64,000 bases of DNA from Pyrocephalus nanus (taxonomy: Eukaryota > Chordata > Aves > Passeriformes > Tyrannidae), in assembly GCA_038380795.1 (NCBI GenBank), contig CM076269.1:744001-808000 (forward strand), written 5' to 3'. The notes under the pieces were generated by a model. It saw nothing but the letters and a program-made list of their open reading frames with translations, was not told the origin of the DNA and did no database searches. Below, piece after piece: positions 12,701-24,382 of this stretch (the first letter of the stretch is position 1; every line of letters starts with the position of its first letter). Both the position numbers and the translations under genes were made by a program.

Positions 12701-15175
12701 GCAAAAAAGGTGAGGGTTTGGTGACACTGTGCAATCAAGTGGAAAAATACCGTGTCTGCCCAGCAGCATGACAGTGAACAAGAGAAACACTGATGGTAAA
12801 ATTCTTGTATGTACAGTGGCCACATAGAATCTAAGTGTTTTCCTTTACATAGATAGATGTGTTTATATTAGAGTAATGCTTTTCCTCAACATGAGGCTGG
12901 AGGTTCCTATTTTGCCTTCTCTCTTTCCTTGGAATTTGGCAAAGTGATATGAGATGTCACTTGGGAGCAGACCCCTCCTCTTGGGGATGGACAGACAAGC
13001 TAATTACATCAAGCATTTCCTGGGGCAGGACAAGTCAAATGCCTGCCTGGGACAGCAGGTCCCACATGAGCCAGGAGCTGCAGTTCATCCCCACTCTGCC
13101 TCAGCCAGAGCAGGGGAAGGAGTGCTGCAAGAGAGACAGGGCTGAGCAAGGGCAGGGGGGCTGCCCTTCCTTCCCATCTGCTCTCCGCTGTACCCACTTC
13201 TCTGATAATAACAGGGGAGAGACCCCTCTCCCATTTCCATCCCTTCCTTCCCTAGGCCACATTCTCCTCCCTCAGTCATAGCTCTGTACAGAGAAGCCTT
13301 GAGCCAGCTCTGTCCTGGAGGATTTATGGTTGTGGTTTTAGACTCCAGATTATCTCTTCTTCTCCACTCTGGAGCAGAGCTCAAGGACTTGGAGCAGGAG
13401 AAAGCAGACCTGTACTATGTTCCTGCCCAGTATCTGAAAATTCCTGTATTGTCAGGAGTGTGTCTGTCTTTACCAGTGCAAAGTTCTTTTGTTATGAAGT
13501 GGAGAGACTTCACTGAAAGGGAGAGATTGAGTTCATTCAGCTCTTCTGGACAGTAAATTGGTGTCTGGATGCCTGTTAAGGAGGCAGTGTCACAGTGCCA
13601 GGAAAAATAACTGGTTGACTGACCAGTCCAAAGACCAGAGTTTGTAAATACTCTGTAGTACTCCACTGTCCTCTTTCCCATCTTTTCTGTACACCATGGA
13701 CACAGTGGGTTTGGTTTTTAATTGGTTGTAGTGATTGAATGTCTTCCACCACTTCCAGGTCAGGCTGCCCAAGGGACTCCTGAACTCGTGGCTTCAAACC
13801 TGGCTTGTTTTTACAAATGCAACTTGGATGTATCAAAATAGCAACTGAGGGTATTTTCATTTCTTACATATCTGCCTCAACGATGTGTGAAAAGGATTTA
13901 ATTTTTTTTTTGAGATAATTTGAACTTGGAACCATTTTTTTTTTTTTGTGCTGTAGTAGAATTACTGTTTCTCTTCCACATAGAGCTAAATTGTACTAAT
14001 AGGATAATTGACAGAGAATTGGAACTGATGTTTTCAACCAAGAGGTGGACTGGATTTTGGTAAGCATGGGCAGGGATCACTCCCACCCTGCTGGTAGCTG
14101 TACAGATGTCTGCTTCTGTCTTCCATCTTTGCTTACCTCTGTGAACATTGTCTCATTGATTTGAACTTTCCTTGAGTTCCAGTCTGGCCCTTCAAATTCC
14201 CAGTAATTTACGCTCTGTCCCTGTTGGCATCACGTTTGGAAAGTTACTTTTTCGTGCTGTCATTCAGGAACATCTTCCTCTTCCAGACTGGTACCACGTA
14301 ATCCTCCAGTGAAAAGAGCAAGTGCCTGCAGGAGCTGTCCCACTGACAGGGTTGGGTGGCTGCCTGTGCCATCTTTGGGTGCCACTCAGAGAGCTCCTGA
14401 AACACAGCCCAGGAAACTGCTCTTGTTTTGTCCTGCTGTGGCTGCAGCTGCACTTGACTTACAGGTTTTGGTTCCTAATAGGATGACACAGTGTGACCAA
14501 TTGGTGCTTTTGTGCCCTTCAGTGACACATAAACACTCTTTTTGGAGCAGAAAGCTGCTGTCCCACAGCCAGGAGAACCCAGTTCAAAGCTGGACAAACA
14601 TTCTCGTGTAGAGAGAGCTCTTGGTAGCCCAGACAGAAGGGAGATTTTAGTGGTAGTTTAGTGGAAGCCACAAGGGAATGTTTTAGCAGAGATGATCACT
14701 AACTAAATTAAAGACTGATAATTTAATTTTGTTTCCAAAGAAAGACAGTGAGAGTTGCATCCTTCCTCTCTGGCATTGCTTGGGAAGAATGCTCGTGATG
14801 TAAATGAGATGTGGCACAGGGGAAGTGTCCCCCACAGGATCCCCCTGGTTCTGTTGCTCAGAGAGCAGCAGTGCCCAGAAGTGTCAGCAATGCCATCAGG
14901 GCACGTTCTCATGGCTGAGATATCCTGAACAGATGGCTTTGTTACCACGGCCTGCTCTGCAGTTCCACAGGAAGAGATGGAACTCAACATTCCCATCTCT
15001 GAGCTTGCACAGAGCACGGGGGGAGCTCAGAGCTGTGGCATCAGCGTGTTGTGGCTGCTGCCACACCACACAGCAGGGTGTTAAAGAACAGCTGCCCATG
15101 CAGTGTGTGCCTGGAATGATTTACCATTGGTGGCTGGGTGGCATTTATCACCTCAGATATTAATCTGGTAGAATA
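9716..15175. other. Unique non-coding DNA with small T/G and poly(T) tracts
   Basis: No gene recognised. Contents include a 12-base direct repeat GGATCAACCTTG at about 9710-9735, a T/G tract at 11361-11415, a shorter one at 12120-12141, a G-rich purine run at 12190-12210, and T runs at 13898-13911 and 13937-13948. GC-richer patches occur at 12960-13260 and 14280-14460 without CpG enrichment. Confidence 0.5.
11361..11415 (+). repeat. T/G-rich simple tract
   Basis: Mixed TTTTG, TTTGG and TTTG units on the plus strand; no element body beside it. Confidence 0.85.
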
Positions 15176-15177
15176 GG

Positions 15178-15290
15178 GAGTGCTATTATACCCATTTCAC
15201 AGATGATGAACCTGACTTTGATCTAGTACAGTTCAGCTTTGGAAGTCAGTGGCTGATCAGTCACAGGGCAGGTTTGTGGAGCAGTTAGAA
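15178..15290 (-). mobile_element. Possible MIR/L2-type fragment
   Basis: The stretch around 15183-15210 reads like the complement of the MIR 3' region (a cccatttcacagatgatgaa motif), followed by weaker resemblance including the AGTCA and GTCACAGGGCAGG segments. Such ancient fragments exist at low density in birds. The match is short and from memory, so it is tentative. Confidence 0.35.
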
Positions 15291-18200
15291 GACACTGTGC
15301 CCAAGATAATCCTTTCCTCCAAAAGGAGAGCTTTGTAAGTGGCAGTTCTTAATATGTTATTAAGGTAGAACTTATTTCAGTGTGGCCAAAAAAAACACCA
15401 AAACCTTGAGCTGATGAATGGCAGGTCACAAATGAGAGTAAAACCTCTTGTTTTTCCCTTAGAAACAACAGAGGATCCTTCTTGACATTGCAATTATGAG
15501 CACAATATGAACACAGAAATACCAGCCTGTGTTTAGAAAGTGAATCATTGCCTCGTTTACTGCGACTTCCGTGGCTTTAGGAAAAAGAATCCAGCACCTG
15601 AGATGAGTGGAATGTCATGGGCTTTTATTCATTTCCTGTAGAAAAAAGCTGCAAAACCTGAATTGTGAGTGCTGCAAAAACAGAAGAGAATTTTCCCCAG
15701 TGTTTTAGAAAGAAACCTTGTGATTAGCTTCCTGGCTTCTTGTGTACTTGAGTGCTTGAGGGTGGCAGGAGTCTTGAATCGTTCTTGGAAGATAAACAGC
15801 ACAGAGCAGAGTTTCAGATATGTTGTACACCCAGGTACAGTCACCTCCTCACATTCCACAGGGACATGCCTGGAAAATCCCACTGGGATGACCAGCAGGG
15901 CAGTTGTGGCTTCTCCCATGTCCTGAGTGACTTGAAGCTCCTTATTCCCACCAGGCAAAGTGTGGCAGTGCAGCCACTGCCCTGTGGGCAGTCACAGCAG
16001 ATCAGCGTGGCTGTCACTGAAGAACCTGGGCAAAATCTTCTGTTTGTTCTGCAGTAATTGCAGTGTCTGAGGATTTTTCAGGGGTACACACAAGTAAAGC
16101 ACACTGCTCTAATCCACAGCTAGCACAGCCATTGTCACAGCATGAACATTTAAGCCCCACACTTAAAGAGCATGCAGTTTATAATGTTTGTTATATTTAG
16201 CCCTTTCAAAAAACAAAGCAGCTCACCCTCACACAGGCAAAATCTGGTTTTGTCAAATTTAGGAATCAAAGCCCACAGAACAACAGAATCAGAAATGAAG
16301 ACATATCAGTCCTGGAAGTGCTTGTGACCAAATAAAGAACAGGTACTCAACAGCTGGTTTAAAATGCACATGAAGGGACGGTGTTGCTGTTGCATTTGTA
16401 CCTGGCTGCCCACCAGGCACATCTGACAATTCTGCTCAGTGAAGACACAGCACAAAAGAGAACTGGGAGTAAAAAAGTGATATTGTGATATTGCTGGGGC
16501 AGAGGCCAATGAAAGAAAAACCTTTGCTGTTCTGCCTCCTCCTCCTCCTCTCACCAGACCACTAGATGAAGGAGATGGTTTGTAATCACAAGGGATGGAC
16601 AGAAGGTTTTAGGGTGGTGTGTTGTTCTTTTCTTTTCTTTTTTTTTGTGATCAGAAGACAGATTGAGAGTACAGAAAGTCATGTATTGTCAGCGAGTCAA
16701 AGTAGATTACAAAGGACAGAGAACACAAAAGAAAAACAGATATTGGTTGCTTTTTTTTTCCCCCTCTAAAAAGCTTGAGAGACGGAACATTTCTTTATCT
16801 GAAAAGAGTAGAAATAAAGACATTTGTAGTTTCTGGGTCAGCAGAAAGGCTCAGCTGATAGCTGTACATCCCCCCTTGCAGGACATCACATTTGGGAGTG
16901 ACCTCAAGAATTTTCCTCCCTTGACCTTGCAGGCAGAGGTACTGCAGCCAGGAAAGAGGGAGTTTGCACTGTGCAATCCCACACAACTTGTATGGGAATC
17001 CCACAGGTTTTGAGATGAAGCCTTTTCATGAGATTGTTTGCTTTACCATTTGCAGATAACCTGTAAATGGCAGCTGGACAGATAATGTCCACTATAAAAA
17101 CTGCAAAGATGAGAGATTGATTGGCTTCTCAACTGACTGCAGCAAAACCAAAGTGGGAGAGGGCTCCCAGCCTCGTTCCTCTGAATCTCTCGGTTTTTTA
17201 TGACTAGGTTTGGTCAAATTGGTTGATTGAGATGATAGCAGGTTGCTCTGCCAACAGCAGCATCCTCTGAGCTTGCAGCCTCCCCAGGAACCCTCAGTGG
17301 AGCTGTGCAGCACAGGAAAGGTGTGATTTATCCTTGCTGAGGATCCTGCACTGCAAGGAACTTCTGACCTTCTGTTCTGCTATTTCCAGCTTCAGTTGGT
17401 CAGCAGATTAAAAGGCTACATTTGGGCCATGTGAAGGTCAGGAAAACAAGCTACCCTCATTGAGTGTAAGCTGGGTGCTGTGATCCTAAAATACATAAAT
17501 ATCTAGTGAAATAAAAAGAGTATGTTCTGAGCAAAATAAAACTCTACTAGTGTAGACACTTCTTGGAAACTTCATCTTTGTGACTGTTTTGCCAGTTCCT
17601 CGCTCTCTGACATTGCAGCAGTAGTGGAGTGACATAATTATAACACCTGCTGGGGCTGGAAAACTGCTTTTTAATAGACTATTTCTTTTAGCTTGCCAGG
17701 TTTAGGATGGACTACATCTTTCACCAGATCAGAATGGAATACTAACCTCTGCTTTATGGAGAGGTCTGTGAAAATAAAACAAACAAAATATGAACAATCC
17801 CTACCACTTCAGTAAATTCTTACATGAAGCAGCAAGTGACCCAAAAAAGTCAGTGAGGAAATTATTTTTTGTATTGACTGCAAAGGCCAAACAGAGTGTA
17901 GAGCGTGTGGTTAGTACCACACACTGTGCTGAACATCAGCTGTTTTCTCTTACCATACAGTTTTTCTTTAATGTCAGACTTGGAGACTTTCTCCACACTC
18001 GCTTCTTGTCTGGCTCCTGACTGAAGGGTGTCCCTTGGTGTAGCATTTGAAATTGCTCTGTCCCAAATTGCTAGATCTCCTCATCCAGATTCACTGCTAA
18101 AAGGGAATATTTTGACATCTCCTCAGTTTTGTTCTACTACATGGACAGGAAAATAAACATTTCAGGCTTTCTTTGGCTGTTTTGGGTACTATATTTGAAA

Positions 18201-20402
18201 GCTAAGTTACTTCAGCATCAGTTCTCTTGAACTCCTCACACTGTGAATGCTCCATGGCTGGGCTGGGACTTCCCCCTCCAGATGTCAGTGCAGTTGAGTG
18301 CCAGGGACTGTCTGTGCTGCAGTTACACACCAGTCAATGAGAGCTCTTTGGCAATGGAAGGAACACTCCAGGAGCTTTGCATCCCGAGTCCTGGCACCCA
18401 CTGGGCATCTGGGTTGAGTTCCAGAAAGGAGATACCTTCATCTAAAACATTTGGTTTGTGTTGTGTTTTGTTTTGTTTTTCCCCAAAAAGAGTTATTTAC
18501 TACTTTTACAGCTGCTGTTACTGAAGTTTTTCTAGTCTGGTTTCTGTTCAGGCTTTGGAGTTTTTGGTAGTATAGGGTTAACACTGCCAGGATAATTGGG
18601 CATGGCTGGCCAGGCCTTCATGTCCTCTCCTGTGGGAACATCAGGACCAGAAAGCAGCAGCAGAGCAATGCTGAGTGCTGGTGCTGCTAGGAAAACATGT
18701 GTACATGTGCCTGCCAGACTCCTACAGTGGGATACACATGGAGCAGATCATCTTGGAGAGTCAGAGCTTTTGTAGGATAAGTAATTACTTCATCTTAAGC
18801 CTCATCAGATGCACAGCCCACAGTCTTGGCCAGGAGTTCACTCTTTTGCCAGAGCCTGGTGAGAAGAATAAAATCTTTGCTCTACAAATGTTGCCACATT
18901 TAGCCACATTTTTTCTGGCCTGGAACAAGATTGCTCTGATCTGTTCTGCATGTGCTGCAGCCTGGGATCATTCAGAACTGGAACCTGATGCAGGATGTCA
19001 CAGCCCAGCGTGTTCCTGAGCACTCAGCTCGCATTGCACTGGTGCCTGGGTCCTGCAGTCAGTGCCAGGAAATCTCTGAGTAAAGCTGTTGGTCCTAAAT
19101 TCCCAGCACCATGGTGTTGTTGCTAGGAGCAGTGGATGTGGCAGCTCAGGGGCAGTGCCCATGAAAGGGTTGCAGTTCTGGAGTTCAGTTCCTTTCTGTG
19201 GGGAGGGAAAAGGGAAGAAGGTCCAACACTGTTGTCATAAATGTACTGTAAGGTTTGTTTGTTCCTATTAGTTCCTGTAAGTTGTGGAGTCCTTCTGTTT
19301 TGCACTTAACAGTGTGATTGTTACTTGTATGGGATCAGTGATGACAGTCAGATTGTCTCTGCTTTCTTACTGAGTCACCTTTGCTTAGGCTGTGCTCTGG
19401 TGCTTTGTCTTTTCCCTCTTTTCCATCTGGAGGAGTTCCATGATGAGATGCATTTAGCTCCCTCTTTTCCTCAAACTACAAAATCTGACAACTTTAGCAT
19501 AGATACAGCCTTGTGGGGTTTTTGTTGGTTTGGTTTGTTGTTTTTTTCAAGTGTAAGTTTTACAAAGAACAAACACTACACAGCAGTGGGGGAAGGATTG
19601 TGTATACTGCTCTAAAACACTGTAAGAAAGGGTCCATTTTTCTCCTCTTCTGAAATGGGAAATGGGACACAGGTGGCAGATGTTGGCTCTGCTTGAAGGT
19701 GAAAGAAACCTTTCAGTCTAAAGTATGAATATATAGGCTCCCAGAGGAAGAATTTAGCCTCACAATACCCTCTCAGTGCCACTCAACTGAGATTAGGTAA
19801 TTTCTTGAAACCATTATATTATCTTTAAAAAATACAGTCCCTCATGCTTTTGAGGAATGTAAGGACTTGCCTGTCTGTAGGACCACCAGAACATGTGAAG
19901 GGGAAGCAGAAACTTTTCTCCAGGTCTTCTGGGCACTGCAGAGACTTGGGGTGGGTCTATCAGAGCTCCCTGAGGGTGACAGGAGATGGGGTGGCAATCA
20001 AGGTACAATCCTGGTTACTTCACCAGAGTTTTTTACTCACCTTGGGTTGTTTTCATCATCACTTTTCCTGGGTTTGGTCCTTGTGCCCTCAGGTCATCTG
20101 TATATGCTCCGTGCTCACCACACATCTACTCTGCAGTGTGGTTTGAACACAAGGCTGTAACAAAGGACAAGAGGGGTGAAAACACCAACTGTGCAAAGAA
20201 AAGGAGAGTCCTGCTGCTTTACTGGTACTTCTTTTTCTATTTTCTATAATAGAGTCAATGCATGATGCAGAATTAGGTAATATTTAATTGCCATTCAGCT
20301 GAAACATTGTCTTGACATAAATTATATTTAATGCTAGTTGAGTTATAAAATTTGAGCTTGTAACTGAACATTTGTGATCTGTGATACATATCCTGTTTAT
20401 AG
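15291..20402. other. Unique non-coding DNA
   Basis: No defensible exon. Simple-sequence patches are a CTC/CCT trinucleotide run at 16540-16553, a T run at 16632-16646, and T/G tracts at 18450-18480 and 19511-19548. GC-richer stretches near 15840-16060 and 18240-18420 may hide decayed repeats that I cannot name. Confidence 0.45.
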
Positions 20403-20500
20403 AGAATTAAGGAGATGTTATTAAATACTTGGTCACCTTTGTGTTTAATATCAATTATGTCCTTAATTATTATTTTCTGTCAAGATGGGCTTTATGAATA
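20403..20500 (+). repeat. Copy 1 of a diverged ~100-bp duplicated element
   Basis: This stretch aligns in the same orientation with 21689-21805. Shared landmarks in order are AGAATTAA, TTGGTCAC, ATCAATTATGT, AATTATTATT, TCTGTCAAGAT and CTTTATGAATA. Over the last ~52 bases roughly 85 percent of positions match by eye. The element is AT-rich, non-coding and sits in low-repeat sequence. It may be a duplicated regulatory element or two relics of one ancient repeat family. Confidence 0.75.
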
Positions 20501-20989
20501 AGTACAAGGTAGGGTTTAGAGGTTACATTTCTGAGTCATTAATTTAAACTCACATATACTCAGTAGTGTTTGGAAAATTGGTCTCTGATTGTGCATCTCT
20601 TCCAAAATAATTTATCCAAACAGATTAAGGGGAGAAGCAGTGATTAGTTATTTTTTAAATCCCTTAATCAAAAGTAGAATTTTCCAAGGCATTCGCTGTG
20701 AAAATGGTGAATATATGTGAGACATCCTGTGTACAGCTCAGGAGATACTTTCACATTTATGAATCTGAGGGAAAAATAAAGAATAGATTCACATCAAAAG
20801 CGAGAGGCAGGAGCCCAGGTTTTTGACTTCCATATTTTCAAAAGATATGCAACTGGCAATGTTTGTGCATGCTGTCTGATCATTTCTGCTGGTAAAGAAG
20901 AGATGGCAAGATCAAAAGCCAAAGAGAAAAGTCCACCTAAGCTCTGTTAAGGCCACATGTGTGAGAGCCAGGCTTCACAGGGGAGTGAA

Positions 20990-21190
20990 AGATAAGCAAT
21001 TTCAACTTTCTGTCTTTATCTGAGGAAACTCCTCAGGAAACTCAGATGATCCTTCAGGCTGCAATTGCCCCTTCGGAAATGAAAAGGAGATCCTTATTGA
21101 AATCTGACCATAAGGAAATTAGGAGATGGCTCCTGTCAGCTGCCTTATGCTGGTCTAATCAAAGATAACAGGAAGATAATTTAATTCATT
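20990..21190. promoter_or_regulatory. Candidate conserved-type element with TCF/LEF- and GATA-like motifs
   Basis: Lies between the two copies of the duplicated element. It contains ATCAAAG (TCF/LEF-like) directly followed by AGATAA (GATA-like) at 21158-21170, and another GATAA near 20991. These short motifs occur often by chance; the call rests mainly on context and texture, so confidence is low. Confidence 0.2.
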
Positions 21191-21688
21191 TTACTGTGAG
21201 GCAAAAGGTGCTTGTTTGAATATTATGCCATGGCCAAGGCTCAGCAGGCAGGTGAGCTAAAACTAATGTCACTTGTCCATCACACTTCCTTTGCCAGGAG
21301 CTGGTGTTCAGACTGAGTCATTGTCTTTGTCCTAAATCACTGAAGCAACTTCTGTCCCTGTGCTGTGAGTTTGGCCCATTTTTTAAACACTGAGAAAGCA
21401 TCTGCACTTATGGATTGGAAAAAAAACCCCACTGAAATAACTTTAAAACACCTCTGGCTCACAGCTCCTTTGTAACTGTGGCGAAATGTTAGCTCTGAAA
21501 CCATTGCATGGGATTGGCAACCCAGACAATTCACGTGTAGGAAGGATACCAACATTATTAAATGATTCACTAAAGCTCTTGACACTGTAAGGCAAGGCAA
21601 CACTATTGTTTCAGTCTGTGCTTAATGGTAATTGAATTATTAATCTTGAACTTCCCATACTGCACGTTCAATATCATTGTGTTTCTCC

Positions 21689-21805
21689 AGAATTAAAGAG
21701 AGTGAAAGAGAGAGAAACTGTTAAATGGTTGGTCACTTTCAATAAGTAGTATTATCAATTATGTTCAACAATTATTATTATCTGTCAAGATCAGCTTTAT
21801 GAATA
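21689..21805 (+). repeat. Copy 2 of the diverged ~100-bp duplicated element
   Basis: Counterpart of 20403-20500, about 1.29 kb downstream in direct orientation. It is slightly longer, with extra GA-rich bases after AGAATTAA and an insertion between the TTGGTCAC and ATCAATTATGT landmarks. The conserved 3' half (ATCAATTATGT through CTTTATGAATA) is the best-preserved part. Similarity appears to extend a few bases upstream (a TGTTT motif before AGAATTAA in both). Confidence 0.75.
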
Positions 21806-22814
21806 TGGAGCCTTCATGGTGTTAATATGCATGTTAAAATATATGAAGAGTTGCAATGCATGAGCAGTAGCTGATTTTCAGTATTTACAATTCAAATATT
21901 TCCCTAACTATGTGGTTCATACAGCTAACTGTCAGAAGGGAAGTCATGTCTTGAAACCAGTAGGCCTTAGAAAGAATCTACAGCTAACAGTGGTTTTAAA
22001 TGGCCAGACAGATTCCTCTAGTTTTGAATTCCTCAAATTAAAACACTGAATTCTTGTGGAAACACAATTTCTTCTGCCAGATTGCATTTGCAGGGCCCAG
22101 CTGATATGGTGATGATATATTTAGAACATCAGAAATGATGGGTTGCAGTGCAGCCACCCAGCCACTCCCCAGAGTGTTTGTGGTCACATTGGGGGTAGAA
22201 TTCAGGTGACTTGGACCACACAAACCCAAAATACTCCTTATGTAGAAAACACAGTGAAATGAAATGAATGAAATGGGTGAGTGAAGAGGGATTATACACA
22301 AATCCTGCTAATTTTGTGTCCCCCTGACCTGAACCATGTTTCATTTCTCTACCAATGTATCCCAGACATGCTTTTTGTGAAACGGTGTTTGTAAACTTTA
22401 GGTCAATTAAAACGTTGCATCAGGACTTTGTCAGTTGTAGCTGAACTGCATCTGATTCAAGTGTTCTTTTGCAGCAGTCTGTTAAGTGAGTGTTTGCCCA
22501 ACTCACGTTTCTGTTTTCCTCCAGTGCTTGTAGAACAGAGACATCTAAAGCATTCTCCTTAGTCCTATGAATAATTGTTTACTCATCAATACTTTTTCAT
22601 CTTTTGAGAAATTACTCTTAACAAAAATAAAATGAATGCAATTCAGAATAAGCACAATAATTTAGTTCAAGGGCACTGCACACAGATCTCTAAGCTGACA
22701 GGTAGTTATCAGAGATTAGTAGTTTCTGATGGAAATAGTCTCGTACCCCATCTTTTAGGTCTGTGTTTCTGTTGGACTGCAGGTACGAAGTTGCAGCTTT
22801 GAAAGGGATAATTT
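21806..22814. other. Unique AT-rich non-coding DNA
   Basis: No gene, known repeat or RNA recognised. The texture is similar to the preceding kilobase, with several TAAT-type homeodomain-like cores but no decisive signal. Confidence 0.45.
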
Positions 22815-23056
22815 GTGGAGCAGGTTCCTGCTTCACATCCACACTCTCCCAGGGAAGGACTGGAACAATCATGGGTTCAGCTGCCCCACCATGGCCTTCC
22901 CCACGGGCTGCAGGGGAACCTCAGCTCTGGAGCCTGGAGCATCTGCTGCCCCTCCTGCACTCACCTCGGTGTCTGCAGAGCTGTTCTCTCACATCTTCTC
23001 ACTCCCCTCTTCTCTGGCCACAATTGCATCTGCACAGTAACTTTTTTTCCTGGGTT
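22815..23056 (-). mobile_element. Avian ERV LTR fragment (middle part)
   Basis: The plus strand shows a series of segments that I know from a widespread avian endogenous-retrovirus LTR in antisense: a cccacgggctgcaggggaa motif near 22899-22917, a tggtgtctgcagagctgttc-like segment near 22968-22988, then a block ending with a CAATTGCA motif near 23022. In sense orientation the element lies on the minus strand. Only the central part is present; neither LTR terminus is recognisable, and there are no viral genes beside it. The family name cannot be fixed without a repeat library. Confidence 0.65.
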
Positions 23057-23500
23057 ACCAAAGGAATTAAGGAAAAGCACGGTGTTCTATTTTCTCCTTT
23101 TTACCCCCCTGGCAACTTTCTTCTTCAGTACCCCCCTATGCTGAGGAAAAACCAGTTCTTGTTAATTGTGTTACTGTGCAGGCCATGTCTCTCGTTACAA
23201 GGGAGAGAAGGAAGAGCCTGGTGGGGAGATGCTTCAGTCCTGAGCTGCTGCCACCTGAGCAGCCTGCTGGGAGGTGCAGTGTGTGATCCCCTCGGTGTCT
23301 GGGGACAGGTGATCAGATCTGACAGGGCACTTCCCTGCTCGCTGCCCCAGCTCAGAGCTGCAGCCGAGGGGCTGTGTCACCCCTGCAGCCCCAGCAGCTC
23401 TCCCTGCACCCCCTGCCCACGCACACGAGGGGCTCCCCCTCCTCAGGAGCACTGGGCACAGCTCTAGTGGTCCTGCTTGGGCACTGCTGGTGAGATCAGG
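23057..23500. other. GC-rich stretch of unknown origin
   Basis: Abrupt GC-rich block (especially 23230-23480) beside the LTR fragment. It could be more of the same insertion or an unrelated decayed repeat. The open frame across it (22763-23467, plus) starts inside unique sequence and runs through the LTR, so it is not credible as a gene. Confidence 0.45.
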
Positions 23501-23678
23501 CACAACGGACTGTTTTAGAGTGACACTGTCACGTGGATTTTAGCACTTTAAAAAATATGCTCATAGGAACATAAAGGAGTGGGAGGACAAAGTCAAAAGC
23601 AATCGGTTATAAAGACTATGAAAAGTTTCAAACATATGCTGTATTTCAAAGAGTCTGTCAATTATTTGAGAACTTAAC

Positions 23679-23704
23679 TCATGGTCAACAATAATAGACC
23701 ATGA
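23679..23704. repeat. Short inverted repeat
   Basis: Arms TCATGGTC (23679-23686) and GACCATGA (23697-23704) are exact complements around a 10-base AT-rich loop. It sits in an AT-rich unique segment (23520-24000). Eight-base arms are near what chance gives in 64 kb, so the function is unknown. Confidence 0.6.
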
Positions 23705-24354
23705 TGTGTAGAATATACAAAAAACTGCTTATTATACAGGCAAATCAGGGCAGGGTTGTGAGGGTTATGGCAAAGGAAGATAGTGGTTAATATTTACTGT
23801 GAAGCTGCCTAAAAATAGTTCACTCCAATTGGAGAAGGGAAGACACACAGACATTAAAAAAATAGTACATTGAAAGGATTATGCCTTTCTTTCTATAATC
23901 CTATTTAAATATTGCCTGAATAATCTGCTCATTTACATATATTTAGCATGAAAGATACTTTGAAATTCATTTAATTCATGATCTATTTTAGAGTTTGGTA
24001 CTCCAAACCCAAAAGCATTTGCCATTGTGTTTCAGGAGTTTTTGCTATTCATTAGAAAGAGGGGTTTTTTCCTAACTAGGGTTGTGAATTTGTTTGCTAT
24101 CTGCTATAGTTTCAGAACAGTTTTATGAACATTAAATGTTAGGCAGAGTTTATGAATTGTTAGCAGCAAGTGGAGTGTTGATTATTGTGCACTCAGATTG
24201 TGCTTTTGAAGTGTTTGATATGTCAACCAGGAACACAGAGTGGTGTTTCTCCTCTCTAGCAGTGAAAAAAGAAAACCTCAGAAAATTGGTTGGTTATGTT
24301 TCTGTGCCTGTTAACAAATACTCATAGAGGGGCTATATGGAGTGTAGATGTATA

Positions 24355-24382
24355 TTTATTATATATATATATATATATATAT
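24355..24382. repeat. TA dinucleotide microsatellite
   Basis: About eleven uninterrupted TA units preceded by a TATTTATTA lead-in. It is a typical length-variable simple repeat with no other function apparent. Confidence 0.93.

Noticed and set aside
22763..23467. 234-codon plus-strand frame
   Set aside because: It runs antisense through an LTR fragment and a GC-rich block, so it is a by-product of composition.
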